A stretch of 64,000 nucleotides of DNA from Methanomassiliicoccus sp. (GTDB taxonomy: Archaea; Thermoplasmatota; Thermoplasmata; Methanomassiliicoccales; Methanomassiliicoccaceae), in assembly GCA_033485155.1 (NCBI GenBank), contig JAWQJJ010000009.1, forward strand, positions 48,516 to 112,515, given 5' to 3'. The notes below the pieces were generated by a model that did no database searches, was not told the DNA's origin, and was given only the letters and a program-made list of their open reading frames with translations. The position numbers and the translations under genes were made by a program. This document shows, piece after piece, positions 27,444-35,883 of the stretch. Position 1 is the stretch's first letter. The number at the start of each line of letters is the position of its first letter.

Positions 27444-29060
27444 ATGACCAGGGTCCTCCGGGCGCTCATTATCGACGGGTACGTTGACGAGCCTGCCTGC
27501 CTGGGAGTACCGCCATACATATCTCCACAGGTCAGGGCCGCGGTGGGCGCTGCGCGCGCGGCCGGAGCGGAGGCGGAGTATGTTACCATCGATCAGGTAC
27601 GCCAGGGCGTCGCCCTGCCCCACGCCGCGGTGAGTCTGGTCCTGGCCGGTTCCGCCGTCCCGGGCAAGTATCTCAGGGCCATGCCCGCATCGGGCAGGGA
27701 AATCGTAACCCTCGCCGAGCGGCTGCCGGGGATCAGGGCGTTGGGCGGCCCGGCCGCCCTGGACCCTAGCTACGCCGGGAAGTTCGATCACCTCGCGAAC
27801 CGGGACCCCGCTGCCTCGGTCCATGACCTGCTCACCGCAGGAAGCGCGAGCGAGCGATGGAGGTCGATGGAGGAATGGAACTCCTGGCTACTGGCCGGGG
27901 CGGACACCGTCCTCCGCCATCCCGATTTCCCACAACCGATGGTGGCCGAGGTCGAGACCTACCGTGGGTGCGTGCGCTATGCCTCGGGGGGATGCTCATT
28001 CTGCGTGGAGCCGATGAAGGGGAGCCCCTCGTTCCGGGATGAGGAGGACATCATTGCCGAGTGCCGGAAGTTGCGGGAGCTGGGGGTCGTCAACTTCAGG
28101 CTCGGGGCGCAGACCTGCATCGTCTCGTATAAAGCCGACCTGAGCGCCGGGGACCCTCCCCGGCCAAACCCCGGGGCGGTGGAGCGTCTGTTCTCTGGCC
28201 TGTCTTCGCTCAGGCCGGACGTGCTGCACGTGGACAACGCCAATCCCGCGGTCATCGCCTCCTACCCCGAGGAGTCGTCGGCGGTCCTGCGGAGCCTGGT
28301 CCGGAACTGCACCCCCGGCAACGTCCTCGCCCTCGGGCTGGAATCCGCCGACCCGGCGGTGAGGGATGCCAACAATCTGAATGCCAACGCCGAGCAGGCC
28401 ATGGAGGCCATCCGAGCGATCAACCGCGTCGGCGGTACGGTAGGCCCCACCGGGCTTCCCCATCTCCTTCCCGGTCTGAACTTCATCATAGGACTGGAGG
28501 GCGAGACCAAAGAGGGCTTGGCGAGGGACAGGGCCTTCCTGCGGACCGTCCTGGAGGAGGGATTGCTGCTACGGCGTATCAACGTTCGGCAGGTCATCCC
28601 CATCCGCCGGCCGTTCCCGCCGACCGTAAGCCACCAGGACTTCATGCGGTTCAAGGAGTTCGTCAGGGAGGAGATCGATCGCCCCATGCTCGAAAGACTG
28701 GTTCCCCGGGGCCGCGTCCTGCGCAGGGTGTTCACCGAGCTGCACGACGGCAACACCACCTTCGGTCGCCAGATCGGTTCATACCCCTTGCTGGTGGGGG
28801 TACCTTATACCTTGGAACTGGGCCGGTTCGTCGACGTCAAGGTCATCGGCTGGGGCTTCCGAAGCATCACCGCGATCGAGCATCCCCTGCGGATCAATTC
28901 CTGCTCCCTGAAGGCGCTGGAGGCCCTGCCGGGGGTCGGAAGGAAAAGGGCCATTCGGCTCTTCCGCCACCGACCGATGCGGGGACCAGAGGACCTGGCC
29001 AGGGCGCTGGACGACCCCCGGGTCACCGACGAGCTACTCGAGCTCGTTGCCTTCCACTGA
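27444..29060 (+). CDS. Radical SAM protein with C-terminal helix-hairpin-helix (COG1031)
   Basis: A 538-residue protein. A B12-binding-like N-terminal region (LIIDGYVDEPACLGVPPYIS) is followed by a radical SAM core with the cluster cysteines in GCVRYASGGCSFC near residue 178. There C-x7-C-x2-C replaces the usual C-x3-C-x2-C. LGLESADP is the typical SAM-contact strand. The C-terminus holds a helix-hairpin-helix (ALPGVGRKRAIRLFRH), a nucleic-acid-binding element. This architecture matches the archaeal COG1031 family of unknown substrate. It runs toward priL, 46 bases downstream. Confidence 0.88.
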   Translation: MTRVLRALIIDGYVDEPACLGVPPYISPQVRAAVGAARAAGAEAEYVTIDQVRQGVALPHAAVSLVLAGSAVPGKYLRAMPASGREIVTLAERLPGIRALGGPAALDPSYAGKFDHLANRDPAASVHDLLTAGSASERWRSMEEWNSWLLAGADTVLRHPDFPQPMVAEVETYRGCVRYASGGCSFCVEPMKGSPSFRDEEDIIAECRKLRELGVVNFRLGAQTCIVSYKADLSAGDPPRPNPGAVERLFSGLSSLRPDVLHVDNANPAVIASYPEESSAVLRSLVRNCTPGNVLALGLESADPAVRDANNLNANAEQAMEAIRAINRVGGTVGPTGLPHLLPGLNFIIGLEGETKEGLARDRAFLRTVLEEGLLLRRINVRQVIPIRRPFPPTVSHQDFMRFKEFVREEIDRPMLERLVPRGRVLRRVFTELHDGNTTFGRQIGSYPLLVGVPYTLELGRFVDVKVIGWGFRSITAIEHPLRINSCSLKALEALPGVGRKRAIRLFRHRPMRGPEDLARALDDPRVTDELLELVAFH

Positions 29061-29106
29061 AGCGTCGATTGGAACTTATTTATCCGCGGATGGCCTGACT
29101 TTGACC

Positions 29107-30207
29107 ATGGAGGGCCTCCACCTCGCCAAGTACCCGTTCCTCAAGGATGCGGCGGAGCATGTCAAGGACCAGGGGGTCACCCTCGACGACCTGCTGGAGC
29201 ATCAGGCCTTCCGCCAGGCCCGGGCACGGGGCAAGGCCAGGGTGATGGATGCCCTGGAGGACGGCATCATCCGTCTCCGTCCCATGGGCACCGAGGCCGA
29301 ACAGTTGGAGGAGATCCTTTCCTATCCCATGGCCAGGATGTTCGTGTCCAGCGTGGGGGACAAGTTCCTGACGAAACGCTATGCCCTGGCCGAGGGGGTC
29401 GCCATGTGCGAACGGCTGGAGAGGGAGGAGAACGATGTGGTAGAAGAGGTGGCCTACCAACTTGGGGTACCGGTCTCCACCGAGCTGGACGCTAGGGAGG
29501 AACTCGCGGTCAGGATGCACTTCTCCGATTATCTGCGGTTTACCTCGCGCATGCGAAGCAAGGAATGGAAGCTCGTGAACACCGAGGTCCGGGATGGACA
29601 TGTTACCCTGAGCCAGGTCAAGTTCGCCCGGGTCATGCAGCAGGCTCTCCAGGACCGCATCGAGTCTGAACTGCCTTTGCCGGTCACAGAGAGCATCACC
29701 CGCGCGCTGGGGGAGGACCTGCGGGAGCTTAAGGACCGCACCGCCATCAAGCGAGACCAGTTCAAGGCCGAGGACTTCGGCAAGGTCAGCGTGGAGAACT
29801 TTCCGCCGTGCATGAAGCACCTCATCGGCATGGCCCAAGCCGGGGAGAACATTCCGCACTCGGGACGGTTCGCCCTAACCGCCTTCCTGCATCATGTCGG
29901 TCTTTCCTCGGATGATATCCTCGCGCTCTACGCTACCTCCCCCGATTTTGATCAATCGAAGACCAAGTATCAGGTGGACCATATCACCGGGGAGACGTCG
30001 GGAACCGAGTATACCCCACCCGAATGTGCGACCATGAAGAGCTACGGGATCTGTTTCGAGCCGGACTCGCTGTGCAACCATCCCAAGGAGTACGTAAAGC
30101 ATCCTCTGTCGTACTACCGCATCAAGAACCTCCCCCCGAAGAACGCACGGGGCAGGCCTAGTCCGTCACCTTCCTCCAGATCTCGACCGCCCGCTGGACC
30201 GCGGTGA
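29107..30207 (+). CDS. priL: DNA primase large subunit
   Basis: A 366-residue PriL, the regulatory subunit of the archaeal/eukaryotic primase. Four conserved cysteines that ligate its [4Fe-4S] cluster are visible: FPPC near residue 236, then PEC, GIC and LCNHP in the last 70 residues. Start is placed at MEGLHLAKYPFL, where similarity to PriL begins. The low-complexity C-terminus (Pro/Ser/Arg) overlaps the 3' end of the convergent phosphatidyltransferase gene by 50 bases. Confidence 0.93.
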   Translation: MEGLHLAKYPFLKDAAEHVKDQGVTLDDLLEHQAFRQARARGKARVMDALEDGIIRLRPMGTEAEQLEEILSYPMARMFVSSVGDKFLTKRYALAEGVAMCERLEREENDVVEEVAYQLGVPVSTELDAREELAVRMHFSDYLRFTSRMRSKEWKLVNTEVRDGHVTLSQVKFARVMQQALQDRIESELPLPVTESITRALGEDLRELKDRTAIKRDQFKAEDFGKVSVENFPPCMKHLIGMAQAGENIPHSGRFALTAFLHHVGLSSDDILALYATSPDFDQSKTKYQVDHITGETSGTEYTPPECATMKSYGICFEPDSLCNHPKEYVKHPLSYYRIKNLPPKNARGRPSPSPSSRSRPPAGPR

Positions 30208-30853
30208 TGTTGCCGACCACGGCGAACCATAGCATCACTATCTCGAAGGCGGAGAGGCGCACCGTATCGGTGATCTCCAGGTAGGAGAGCTGATAGAGGG
30301 ACATGGAGGAGCCGAACCCTACGTCTCCAACTAGGAGGAAGACGAAAAGGGCCTGCAGGAGAGGGGCAATGGTGAGGAGGACAACCCGGTCGGCCCTTCC
30401 CAGGAGCCCGGCGTACAGCCGCCCGGCCCCCACCGCCTGAGACTGCGTGCCCATGTAGCTTGTCAGCAGCACCCCGATTATGGCCAACATGCCGATGTAC
30501 GGGTTGCACCATGCGGATACCGCCACCGCACCGATCATCACCACGTCAGAGTACCGGTCCAATATGTGGTCCAGAAGGTCCCCCCTCCTCGATGCCCGGC
30601 CTGTCAATCGGGCGACCTTGCCATCGATGGCATCGAGGAATCCGCTGGCGAGCACGGCCAGAGAGGCTAGGACCAGCATGACGATGATTTCCGTGGTCGT
30701 GCCGCCCTGAGGACTGAAGAAGATGAGCGCTCCGGCGACCCAGGCCAGAACGAAGGACGCCCAAGAGATCGTATTGGGGTGGAACCTCGACATCGCCCGT
30801 GCCACCGGCAGAATGATGAACTCCACCCGGTCCCGCTTTGTGTCTAGTACCAT
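30158..30853 (-). CDS. CDP-alcohol phosphatidyltransferase (archaetidyl-type)
   Basis: A 231-residue integral membrane enzyme with about six helices. The family signature D-G-x2-A-R-x8-G-x3-D-x3-D appears as DAIDGKVAR then RGDLLDHILD near residue 75; these Asp residues bind two divalent metals. The enzyme joins a CDP-activated lipid to a polar alcohol. Archaetidylinositol-phosphate synthase is the closest guess for archaea, but the alcohol cannot be read from sequence. Its start overlaps the end of the AK6-type kinase gene by ten bases, so the two form an operon. Confidence 0.9.
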   Translation of the reverse strand: MVLDTKRDRVEFIILPVARAMSRFHPNTISWASFVLAWVAGALIFFSPQGGTTTEIIVMLVLASLAVLASGFLDAIDGKVARLTGRASRRGDLLDHILDRYSDVVMIGAVAVSAWCNPYIGMLAIIGVLLTSYMGTQSQAVGAGRLYAGLLGRADRVVLLTIAPLLQALFVFLLVGDVGFGSSMSLYQLSYLEITDTVRLSAFEIVMLWFAVVGNITAVQRAVEIWRKVTD

Positions 30854-31368
30854 CCCAGCACCTCCTGGCTCCAGTCGATATTCCCTACTGCGTACTTCTC
30901 CCTTTCCCCCGCCAGTATCTCCTCCACGGCATCGGCGACCTCAGCCGGGGTCATGTCAGTGGTGTCAATCTCCAACGTTTCCTGCTCCGACTCGACTGCC
31001 TCTACCAGGATGACGTCGAGGGCCTCGGCCTCCATGTTCTCCCGGACCTTAGCCTCCGACCATCCCCGGGCCTCGAGCCGCCGCTCCAGCACCGATGGAC
31101 TGCAGCGGAGCACGATGATTAAATCGGCCCCCACGAGGTGGGCGAGGTGACCGATCAGCACGATCTCGCCATCCGGTAGCAGATCGGGAAGGCGTTCTGC
31201 CAGGTAATCGGGGTCGACCTCCAGGCTCCCCCTTTCCTCGTCCATGCCATCGTGGAGGGCATGCTTCTTGATGAGGTCGCCCAGCTCGATGATCTCCCGA
31301 CCTCTGGAGGCCAGGATGGCCCCCATGCTGCTCTTCCCCGTCCCCGGCGTGCCGGTGATCGCAATCAT
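30844..31368 (-). CDS. AK6/Fap7-type adenylate kinase-like NTPase
   Basis: 174 residues starting at MIAITGTPGTGKSS, a P-loop at the very N-terminus. The middle contains IELGDLIKKHALHDG, LIGHLAHLVGAD and VLRCSPSVLERRLEARGW, the typical order of the COG1936 family. Relatives have adenylate-kinase activity and, in eukaryotes and archaea, assist small-subunit maturation with uS11. The ATG at 31368 is chosen because the family starts two residues before the P-loop strand; longer reading adds unrelated sequence. Confidence 0.92.
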   Translation of the reverse strand: MIAITGTPGTGKSSMGAILASRGREIIELGDLIKKHALHDGMDEERGSLEVDPDYLAERLPDLLPDGEIVLIGHLAHLVGADLIIVLRCSPSVLERRLEARGWSEAKVRENMEAEALDVILVEAVESEQETLEIDTTDMTPAEVADAVEEILAGEREKYAVGNIDWSQEVLGWY

Positions 31369-31415
31369 CACACGCTGAGGAACAGCCCCCGCGAATAAAA
31401 AAACATCCATATTTT

Positions 31416-31447
31416 GAGGGGTTTGGGGCAAAGCCCCGGGACCCCTC
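31416..31447. repeat. G/C-rich interrupted inverted repeat
   Basis: GAGGGGT-tt-GGGGC-aaa-GCCCC-ggg-ACCCCTC: two nested perfect arms (7 and 5 bp). It lies just upstream of the AK6-type gene's start region, on the far side of a run of A residues. A terminator for opposing transcription or a dispersed repeat are both possible. Confidence 0.6.
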
Positions 31448-31512
31448 GTCCCCGTGGACCCTCCTCCTATCTCAGGTCATCGGGAAGCTTTCTACCGCAT
31501 ATTAAAACGGTT

Positions 31513-31528
31513 TTGTAGCATGCTACAA
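31513..31528. promoter_or_regulatory. Perfect 16-bp palindrome (putative operator)
   Basis: TTGTAGCATGCTACAA is perfectly self-complementary over 16 bases. It is followed at 31532-31555 by a second inverted repeat (CCTTCA-N12-TGAAGG) enclosing an AT-rich core CATATATCAAAAAT that resembles a TATA element. The arrangement is that of a regulated promoter, but no gene with clear coding character starts directly behind it; the DUF3243 gene begins 240 bases later. The rest of 31369-31768 shows nothing supportable. Confidence 0.55.
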
Positions 31529-31768
31529 TAACCTTCATATATCAAAAATTGAAGGATGTCCGTTTCCTACCATCAGGCCAGTGCCGGAGGCTCCGGAGCG
31601 CCCCCTTATCGGCCCAAATATTCAGGGGAACGCTACCACGGACCGCTGCCTCTGAAGAACCGCGCTCGGTCCTTCCTCGCCATGACGCCCGTTCCCCATC
31701 ACACGATGGAAAAAGCATATATGATAACGCCTGGAGTATGCAACGTCCGACCGATGAGGTGAAGGCAT

Positions 31769-32068
31769 ATGAGAGAGACCCAGACGGAGCAACAGGAAGA
31801 GCAGGTGACCATGTGCATAAACGCCCTGGACTTCACCAAGGATTGGACCACATGGAGGGAGACGCTGCAGGACGCCATCGCCGCGGCGCGAGGGCTGGGC
31901 ATTTCCGACGACGAGATTAAGGACATGGCCCTGCGCCTAGGTGACTTTCTGGCGGAGAAGGTATGCCCTGCCACCAAGGAGGAAGAGCTTATCAAGGATA
32001 TGTGGGCCGTGGCCGAGCCGGAGGAGAGAAAAGTCATCGCCAACGTCATCTTCCGGATGCTGGAATGA
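31769..32068 (+). CDS. DUF3243-family protein
   Basis: A 99-residue protein whose last 80 residues follow the DUF3243 pattern: DFTKDWTTWRETLQDAI, GLGISDDEI, LGDFLAEKVCP, EEELIKDMW and a final ERKVIANVIFRML helix. Family members (for example Bacillus YmfJ) have no known function and are best known from Firmicutes. The ATG has a GAGGTGAAGG ribosome site and a TATA-like GCATATATGA upstream at about 31714-31723. It stands alone before convergent truA. Confidence 0.82.
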   Translation: MRETQTEQQEEQVTMCINALDFTKDWTTWRETLQDAIAAARGLGISDDEIKDMALRLGDFLAEKVCPATKEEELIKDMWAVAEPEERKVIANVIFRMLE

Positions 32069-32079
32069 GCCGGGAGCGC

Positions 32080-32874
32080 TCACTCCCGGCAACGCTGAAG
32101 CAGGGAATCGGCGAAGTCCAGCCGGGCAAAGGCATCCAACCGGTACTCCTCAGCCCGCCGTGACATCGTGGGTGGGCACTCGACAGAGAACGGAAAGCCG
32201 TAATCGATGTCCATTAGAGTAAGACCTTCAGCTGGGGCGAGACCAAAAGTGATGTTACGGCCCCCCAGCGCCGAGCGCACCTCGGCCACGGTCGCCTTGG
32301 CTTCGCCCACCTTGAACAGGGCGGCGACCATTCGGCGCACCATGTTGCGGAGGAATTCCCGGGCCCTGATATCGATGATCAGTATGCCGTCGACCTCCCG
32401 CAGCGCGACGCTCTCCAGCACCTTCACCGTAGACCGCCCCTCGGGCTTGCAGAACCGGCGGAAGTCGTGTTGGCCCTGGAGGGCGGCCCCGCACTCGATC
32501 ATGCGTTCGACGTCCAGGCCCCTGGACGACATCATATAGCGGTACCATCGCCCTCTGGCCCGTCGGGGGCTGAAGGTCGGGGGCACCTCGGCCACGCCGT
32601 AGACGTAGACATCTTCCACAGCCGAATTGATGGCTCGTAGCATAGCAGGACGGGAGAATGAAGTGTCGAATGCCGCCACGTTACCCAGTGCGCTCACCCC
32701 CCGATCGGTCCGGCTTGCCATGCGGAAGCGGGATGCGGTCACCGATTCTATGGCCCCGATCCTCACGAGGCCGGCGATGATCTCCGACTCCACCGTGCGC
32801 TCTCCCGGCTGCCTCTGGGAACCCATGAACGACCGCCCATCGTAGGCGAGCTTGATGGCGGCACGCCAGATCAC
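32080..32874 (-). CDS. truA: tRNA pseudouridine synthase A
   Basis: 264 residues from a GTG start at 32874, reading IWRAAIKLAYDGRSF. The catalytic Asp lies in ASRTDRGVSALGN, the standard TruA motif, and REFLRNMVRRMV is the conserved C-terminal helix. TruA makes pseudouridine at positions 38-40 of the tRNA anticodon arm. The start is limited by the 42-base gap to the divergent trmJ gene; longer readings cross into trmJ antisense and are rejected. Confidence 0.94.
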   Translation of the reverse strand: MIWRAAIKLAYDGRSFMGSQRQPGERTVESEIIAGLVRIGAIESVTASRFRMASRTDRGVSALGNVAAFDTSFSRPAMLRAINSAVEDVYVYGVAEVPPTFSPRRARGRWYRYMMSSRGLDVERMIECGAALQGQHDFRRFCKPEGRSTVKVLESVALREVDGILIIDIRAREFLRNMVRRMVAALFKVGEAKATVAEVRSALGGRNITFGLAPAEGLTLMDIDYGFPFSVECPPTMSRRAEEYRLDAFARLDFADSLLQRCRE

Positions 32875-32916
32875 GTCAGGATTAAGTAGAACAGGCCTAT
32901 TAATGGTTCCGAGCGC

Positions 32917-33633
32917 ATGGGTCGATTCAGGGTCGTTCTGGTAGAGCCAGAGCATGAAGGCAACGTCGGGGCAGTGGCCCGGGCCATGGGCAATTTCTCC
33001 TTCGACGAGCTGTGCATGGTGAATCCCTGCCCTATCGGCGATGAGGCGTTCAAGCGAGCCAAACATGCCGGGTACATCCTTAGCAACGCCTCTGTCGTTG
33101 GTACCATCGACGAGGCGGTGAAGGGGTGCTCCCTGGTGGTGGGTACCACGGGCATCGTAACCCACGGACCCAAGCGCTATATTCGCATCCCCATGCCGGC
33201 ACGGGAGCTGGCGAGCAAGACCGCAGACCACGAGGGACGTATCGCCCTGCTGTTCGGGCGGGAGGGACTCGGTCTCTCTCAGGAGGAGCTGGCCCGCTGC
33301 GACCTGCTGGCCCATATTCCCTCGAGCGACGAGTACCCCACGCTGAACCTGTCCCACGCCGTCAGCATTGTCCTCTACGAGCTGTTCCAGGTCCAGGGGC
33401 ATCGCATCTCAAGGAACCCGGTCTCCTCAGAGGAGGAACGCGAGCTTCTCTACAAGTACTTCGCCCGCCTCCTGGTGGCGATCGACTACCCCGACTTCCG
33501 CAGGGAGAACACTGAGATCATGTTCCGCCGGATGATGGGAAGGAGCGTACCGACTAAGTGGGAGTTCTACACCATCATGGGCGTCATCGGGGACGCGGCC
33601 AAGTTGATCGAGAAGCGGAAGAACGAAAAGTGA
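32917..33633 (+). CDS. trmJ: SPOUT-family tRNA 2'-O-methyltransferase (TrmJ type)
   Basis: A 238-residue SpoU/TrmJ-like enzyme. The three SPOUT motifs are visible: PEHEGNVGAVARAMGNF at the start, LLFGREGLGLS in the middle and IPSSDEYPTLNLSHAVSIVLYE at the SAM-binding trefoil knot. TrmJ methylates the ribose at tRNA position 32. It is divergent from truA, another tRNA anticodon-arm enzyme, with only 42 bases between their starts. Its stop abuts the stop of convergent ftsZ with no gap. Confidence 0.93.
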   Translation: MGRFRVVLVEPEHEGNVGAVARAMGNFSFDELCMVNPCPIGDEAFKRAKHAGYILSNASVVGTIDEAVKGCSLVVGTTGIVTHGPKRYIRIPMPARELASKTADHEGRIALLFGREGLGLSQEELARCDLLAHIPSSDEYPTLNLSHAVSIVLYELFQVQGHRISRNPVSSEEERELLYKYFARLLVAIDYPDFRRENTEIMFRRMMGRSVPTKWEFYTIMGVIGDAAKLIEKRKNEK

Positions 33634-34713
33634 TCAGTACCTGCTCCGCGGGCGATCTGTGGTGACCAGGTCCTCAAGGGTATTCTCAAGCTCCCTACGC
33701 TCGGAGGACCGCCTTCCCTCCTTGGGCGCTAGCTCCTTGATGCCAGTGATGACCGCCATGACCCTGATGAGGTCCTTGCATTCGGCGTCCACCCTGGCCC
33801 CGAAGATCACCTGGGCTTCGGGGTCCAGCTGCTCGCTCATCCCCGCCAGCACTTTGGTCGCCTTCTTGACCGAGAGCTTTTCACCACCGGTGACGTGGAT
33901 GAGCGCCCCTGTCGCACCCTCATAATCTATCTCCAGCAGAGGATTGCTGAGCGCATCGCGCACCGCGCCCTCGGGGTCGGTACTCTCGCCGTACAGAATG
34001 GTGGACACGCCCTTGTGGCGCATGATGGTGCGCAGATCGGCGAAGTCCAGATTGACTAGCGAAGGCAGGGTGACAGCTTCCACCAGGCCCTTGATGATCT
34101 CAGAGACGAGCTGGTCCATTATCCCGAACCCTTGCTCCATGGGCAGGTGGTTGACCATGTCGAGCAGTCGGTTGTTGTCCAGTAGGAGCATCATGTCCGA
34201 GTTGTCGTTGAGCTTTTTGATGCCCTGGCGGGCTGCCTCCATCCGACGGCCCCGCTCGAACTCGAAGGGGGTGGTGGCCATGGATATGACGAGCGAGCCG
34301 GTTCTCCTGGCCTGCCTCGCCACCACTGGGGCGACCCCAGTGCCGGTGCCGCCGCCCATGCCCACGGTGATGAAGGTCAGGTCGGCTTCCTTGAGGATCT
34401 CGTTGAGAGGCTCTAAGGCGTTCTCCATGCACGCCTCCCCTACGTCAGGGATCCCCCCTGCTCCCAGGCCACGGGTCAGCTGGCTACCGATGAGCAGACG
34501 CTGGTCAGCATTGACGGTGCGCAGGTGGTTCTTGTCGGTATTGATAGCTACCGTCTTGACGCCTTGTATACCGATGTTCATGAGACGGTGCACGCTGTTG
34601 CACCCGCCTCCGCCACAACCAATAACAAGGATTTTGAGTTCCGCGCACTCCCGACGCAGCTCCTCCTCGGTATCGTTTTGACCCACCACAGGACCGCCCC
34701 CGCTCGCATCCAT
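33634..34713 (-). CDS. ftsZ: Cell-division tubulin homologue FtsZ (regulator-linked copy)
   Basis: About 359 residues. It carries the GTP-binding loop [15 protein letters not shown], the N-terminal VIGCGGGGCNSVHRL strand-loop, and the T7 synergy loop NLDFADLRTIM needed for GTP hydrolysis between subunits. It therefore looks able to polymerise. The start MDASGGG at 34713 was chosen; upstream reading enters the regulator gene. It lies 17 bases after a tandem ribbon-helix-helix regulator on the same strand, so both are probably co-transcribed. It is clearly diverged from the two tandem copies at 37.1-39.5 kb. Confidence 0.95.
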   Translation of the reverse strand: MDASGGGPVVGQNDTEEELRRECAELKILVIGCGGGGCNSVHRLMNIGIQGVKTVAINTDKNHLRTVNADQRLLIGSQLTRGLGAGGIPDVGEACMENALEPLNEILKEADLTFITVGMGGGTGTGVAPVVARQARRTGSLVISMATTPFEFERGRRMEAARQGIKKLNDNSDMMLLLDNNRLLDMVNHLPMEQGFGIMDQLVSEIIKGLVEAVTLPSLVNLDFADLRTIMRHKGVSTILYGESTDPEGAVRDALSNPLLEIDYEGATGALIHVTGGEKLSVKKATKVLAGMSEQLDPEAQVIFGARVDAECKDLIRVMAVITGIKELAPKEGRRSSERRELENTLEDLVTTDRPRSRY

Positions 34714-34730
34714 AAAAACTTGGATGCCGG

Positions 34731-35039
34731 CTAGTGACCTTCCTCCAACTTGGTCAGTCTTTTCCTCGTGTACTCTCTCACAGCGTTCCTGATCGCATCG
34801 TCGATGGAGACCGAATCGCCATCCTTCACCAAGCACTCCAGCTCTACGACGTTTCCCTTTGGCAGCTCCACGGTGACCCGCTCGATGTGCTCGGGGGTGA
34901 AGTTGCTCTCAACAAAGCTGTCGATGGCCGCACGGATGGCATCGGAGATGGTGGGGTACTTGCCCTCCTTGACCAATATCCCCAGCGCCTGGACTTTGTC
35001 GCTTGGTATCCTTATGGTAATCCTTTCAGTCTCGCTCAT
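34731..35039 (-). CDS. Tandem ribbon-helix-helix regulator, CdrS/CdrL-like
   Basis: 102 residues from ATG 35039, with two ribbon-helix-helix units. The first is RITIRIPSDKVQALGILVKEGKYPTISDAIRAAI; the second, RVTVELPKGNVVELECLV, ends in a basic RKRLTK tail. RHH proteins bind DNA with paired beta strands. In haloarchaea the RHH protein CdrS is encoded beside ftsZ2 and controls cell-division genes, and the same neighbourhood is seen here. A longer start at 35087 is possible, but it would place the inverted-repeat operator inside the coding sequence. Confidence 0.88.
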   Translation of the reverse strand: MSETERITIRIPSDKVQALGILVKEGKYPTISDAIRAAIDSFVESNFTPEHIERVTVELPKGNVVELECLVKDGDSVSIDDAIRNAVREYTRKRLTKLEEGH

Positions 35040-35056
35040 GCTTCCCGCTCGATGAC

Positions 35057-35085
35057 GTCCGACAATATTGTCACTTTTGTCGGAC
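35057..35085 (-). promoter_or_regulatory. Inverted-repeat operator in the regulator-ftsZ leader
   Basis: A perfect 9-bp inverted repeat GTCCGACAA-N11-TTGTCGGAC. The left arm overlaps a second, perfect 12-bp palindrome GACAATATTGTC (35061-35072). The sites sit 18-46 bases before the regulator ATG, just downstream of a TATA box (TTTATATAG, 35109-35117, minus strand), so a bound protein would block initiation or early elongation. Autoregulation by the adjacent RHH protein is inference. Confidence 0.7.
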
Positions 35086-35334
35086 AAATGTCATTATAGA
35101 TTTTTTACTATATAAATCTATAGGACAGGGTCTCAGATGGCCAGTTAAGCAACCTGCGGAAGACTTCATTTATTCATGTAAAACAATCAAATACTAAATT
35201 ACCTACTATTACATCACATTAGTATATTTATCGTAATCTCCAAGGGTGGGCCGTTCATCTGGATGTCACACCCACCATTAAGCTAACGCAAAAGCTTTAT
35301 AAAGGCATATAAATACCCAGGTTCAGGTGACCTT

Positions 35335-35883
35335 ATGGCCAAGATAAAGATTGAGAACGTCGTCGCTTCCACATCTCTCAGTGAGGAGCTTGACCTGCAG
35401 GCGATTGCTCTTGCCCTCGAGGGCGCGGAGTACGAGCCCGAGCAGTTCCCCGGTCTTATCTATCGATTGAAGGAACCCAAGACCGCGACCCTACTGTTCC
35501 GGAGCGGAAAGGTCGTATGCACCGGAGCAAAGAGCCTGGAGCATGTGAAGGTGGCTATAAACAAGGTCGCCAAGCAGATCGAGAAGGCCGGCATCAAGAT
35601 CATAGTAGAGCCCAAGATCGAGGTCCAGAACATCGTCGCCTCCTCCGACCTGGGACAAGAGATCAACCTCAACGCGATAGCCATATCCCTGGGCTTGGAA
35701 CGGGTGGAGTACGAACCTGAGCAGTTTCCGGGGCTCGTTTATCGGCTGGACGAGCCCAAGGTGGTCGTCCTCCTGTTCGGTTCCGGTAAACTGGTGTGCA
35801 CCGGGGCCCGGAAGCCCCAGGACGTCGAGGCTGCGGTCAATAAGATCACCGAGGAGCTTAAGGCAGCGGGGCTGCTGCGCTGA
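35335..35883 (+). CDS. tbp: TATA-box-binding protein
   Basis: A 182-residue TBP with the two-fold internal repeat that forms the saddle. Matching halves are KIENVVAST / KIEVQNIVASS and FPGLIYRLKEPK / FPGLVYRLDEPK, with FRSGKVVCTGAK / FGSGKLVCTGAR. It recruits TFB and RNA polymerase at promoters. Two TATA-like elements (CTTTATAAAG at 35295-35304 and ATATAAAT at 35307-35314) and a CAGGTGA ribosome site precede the ATG. Divergent from the RHH-ftsZ operon. Confidence 0.98.
   Translation: MAKIKIENVVASTSLSEELDLQAIALALEGAEYEPEQFPGLIYRLKEPKTATLLFRSGKVVCTGAKSLEHVKVAINKVAKQIEKAGIKIIVEPKIEVQNIVASSDLGQEINLNAIAISLGLERVEYEPEQFPGLVYRLDEPKVVVLLFGSGKLVCTGARKPQDVEAAVNKITEELKAAGLLR

Noticed and set aside
31556..31762. 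A 68-codon frame directly behind the inverted-repeat cluster
   Set aside because: Composition (Pro, Ser, His, Tyr scattered) is unlike neighbouring proteins, and no family resemblance was found, despite a GAAGG upstream.
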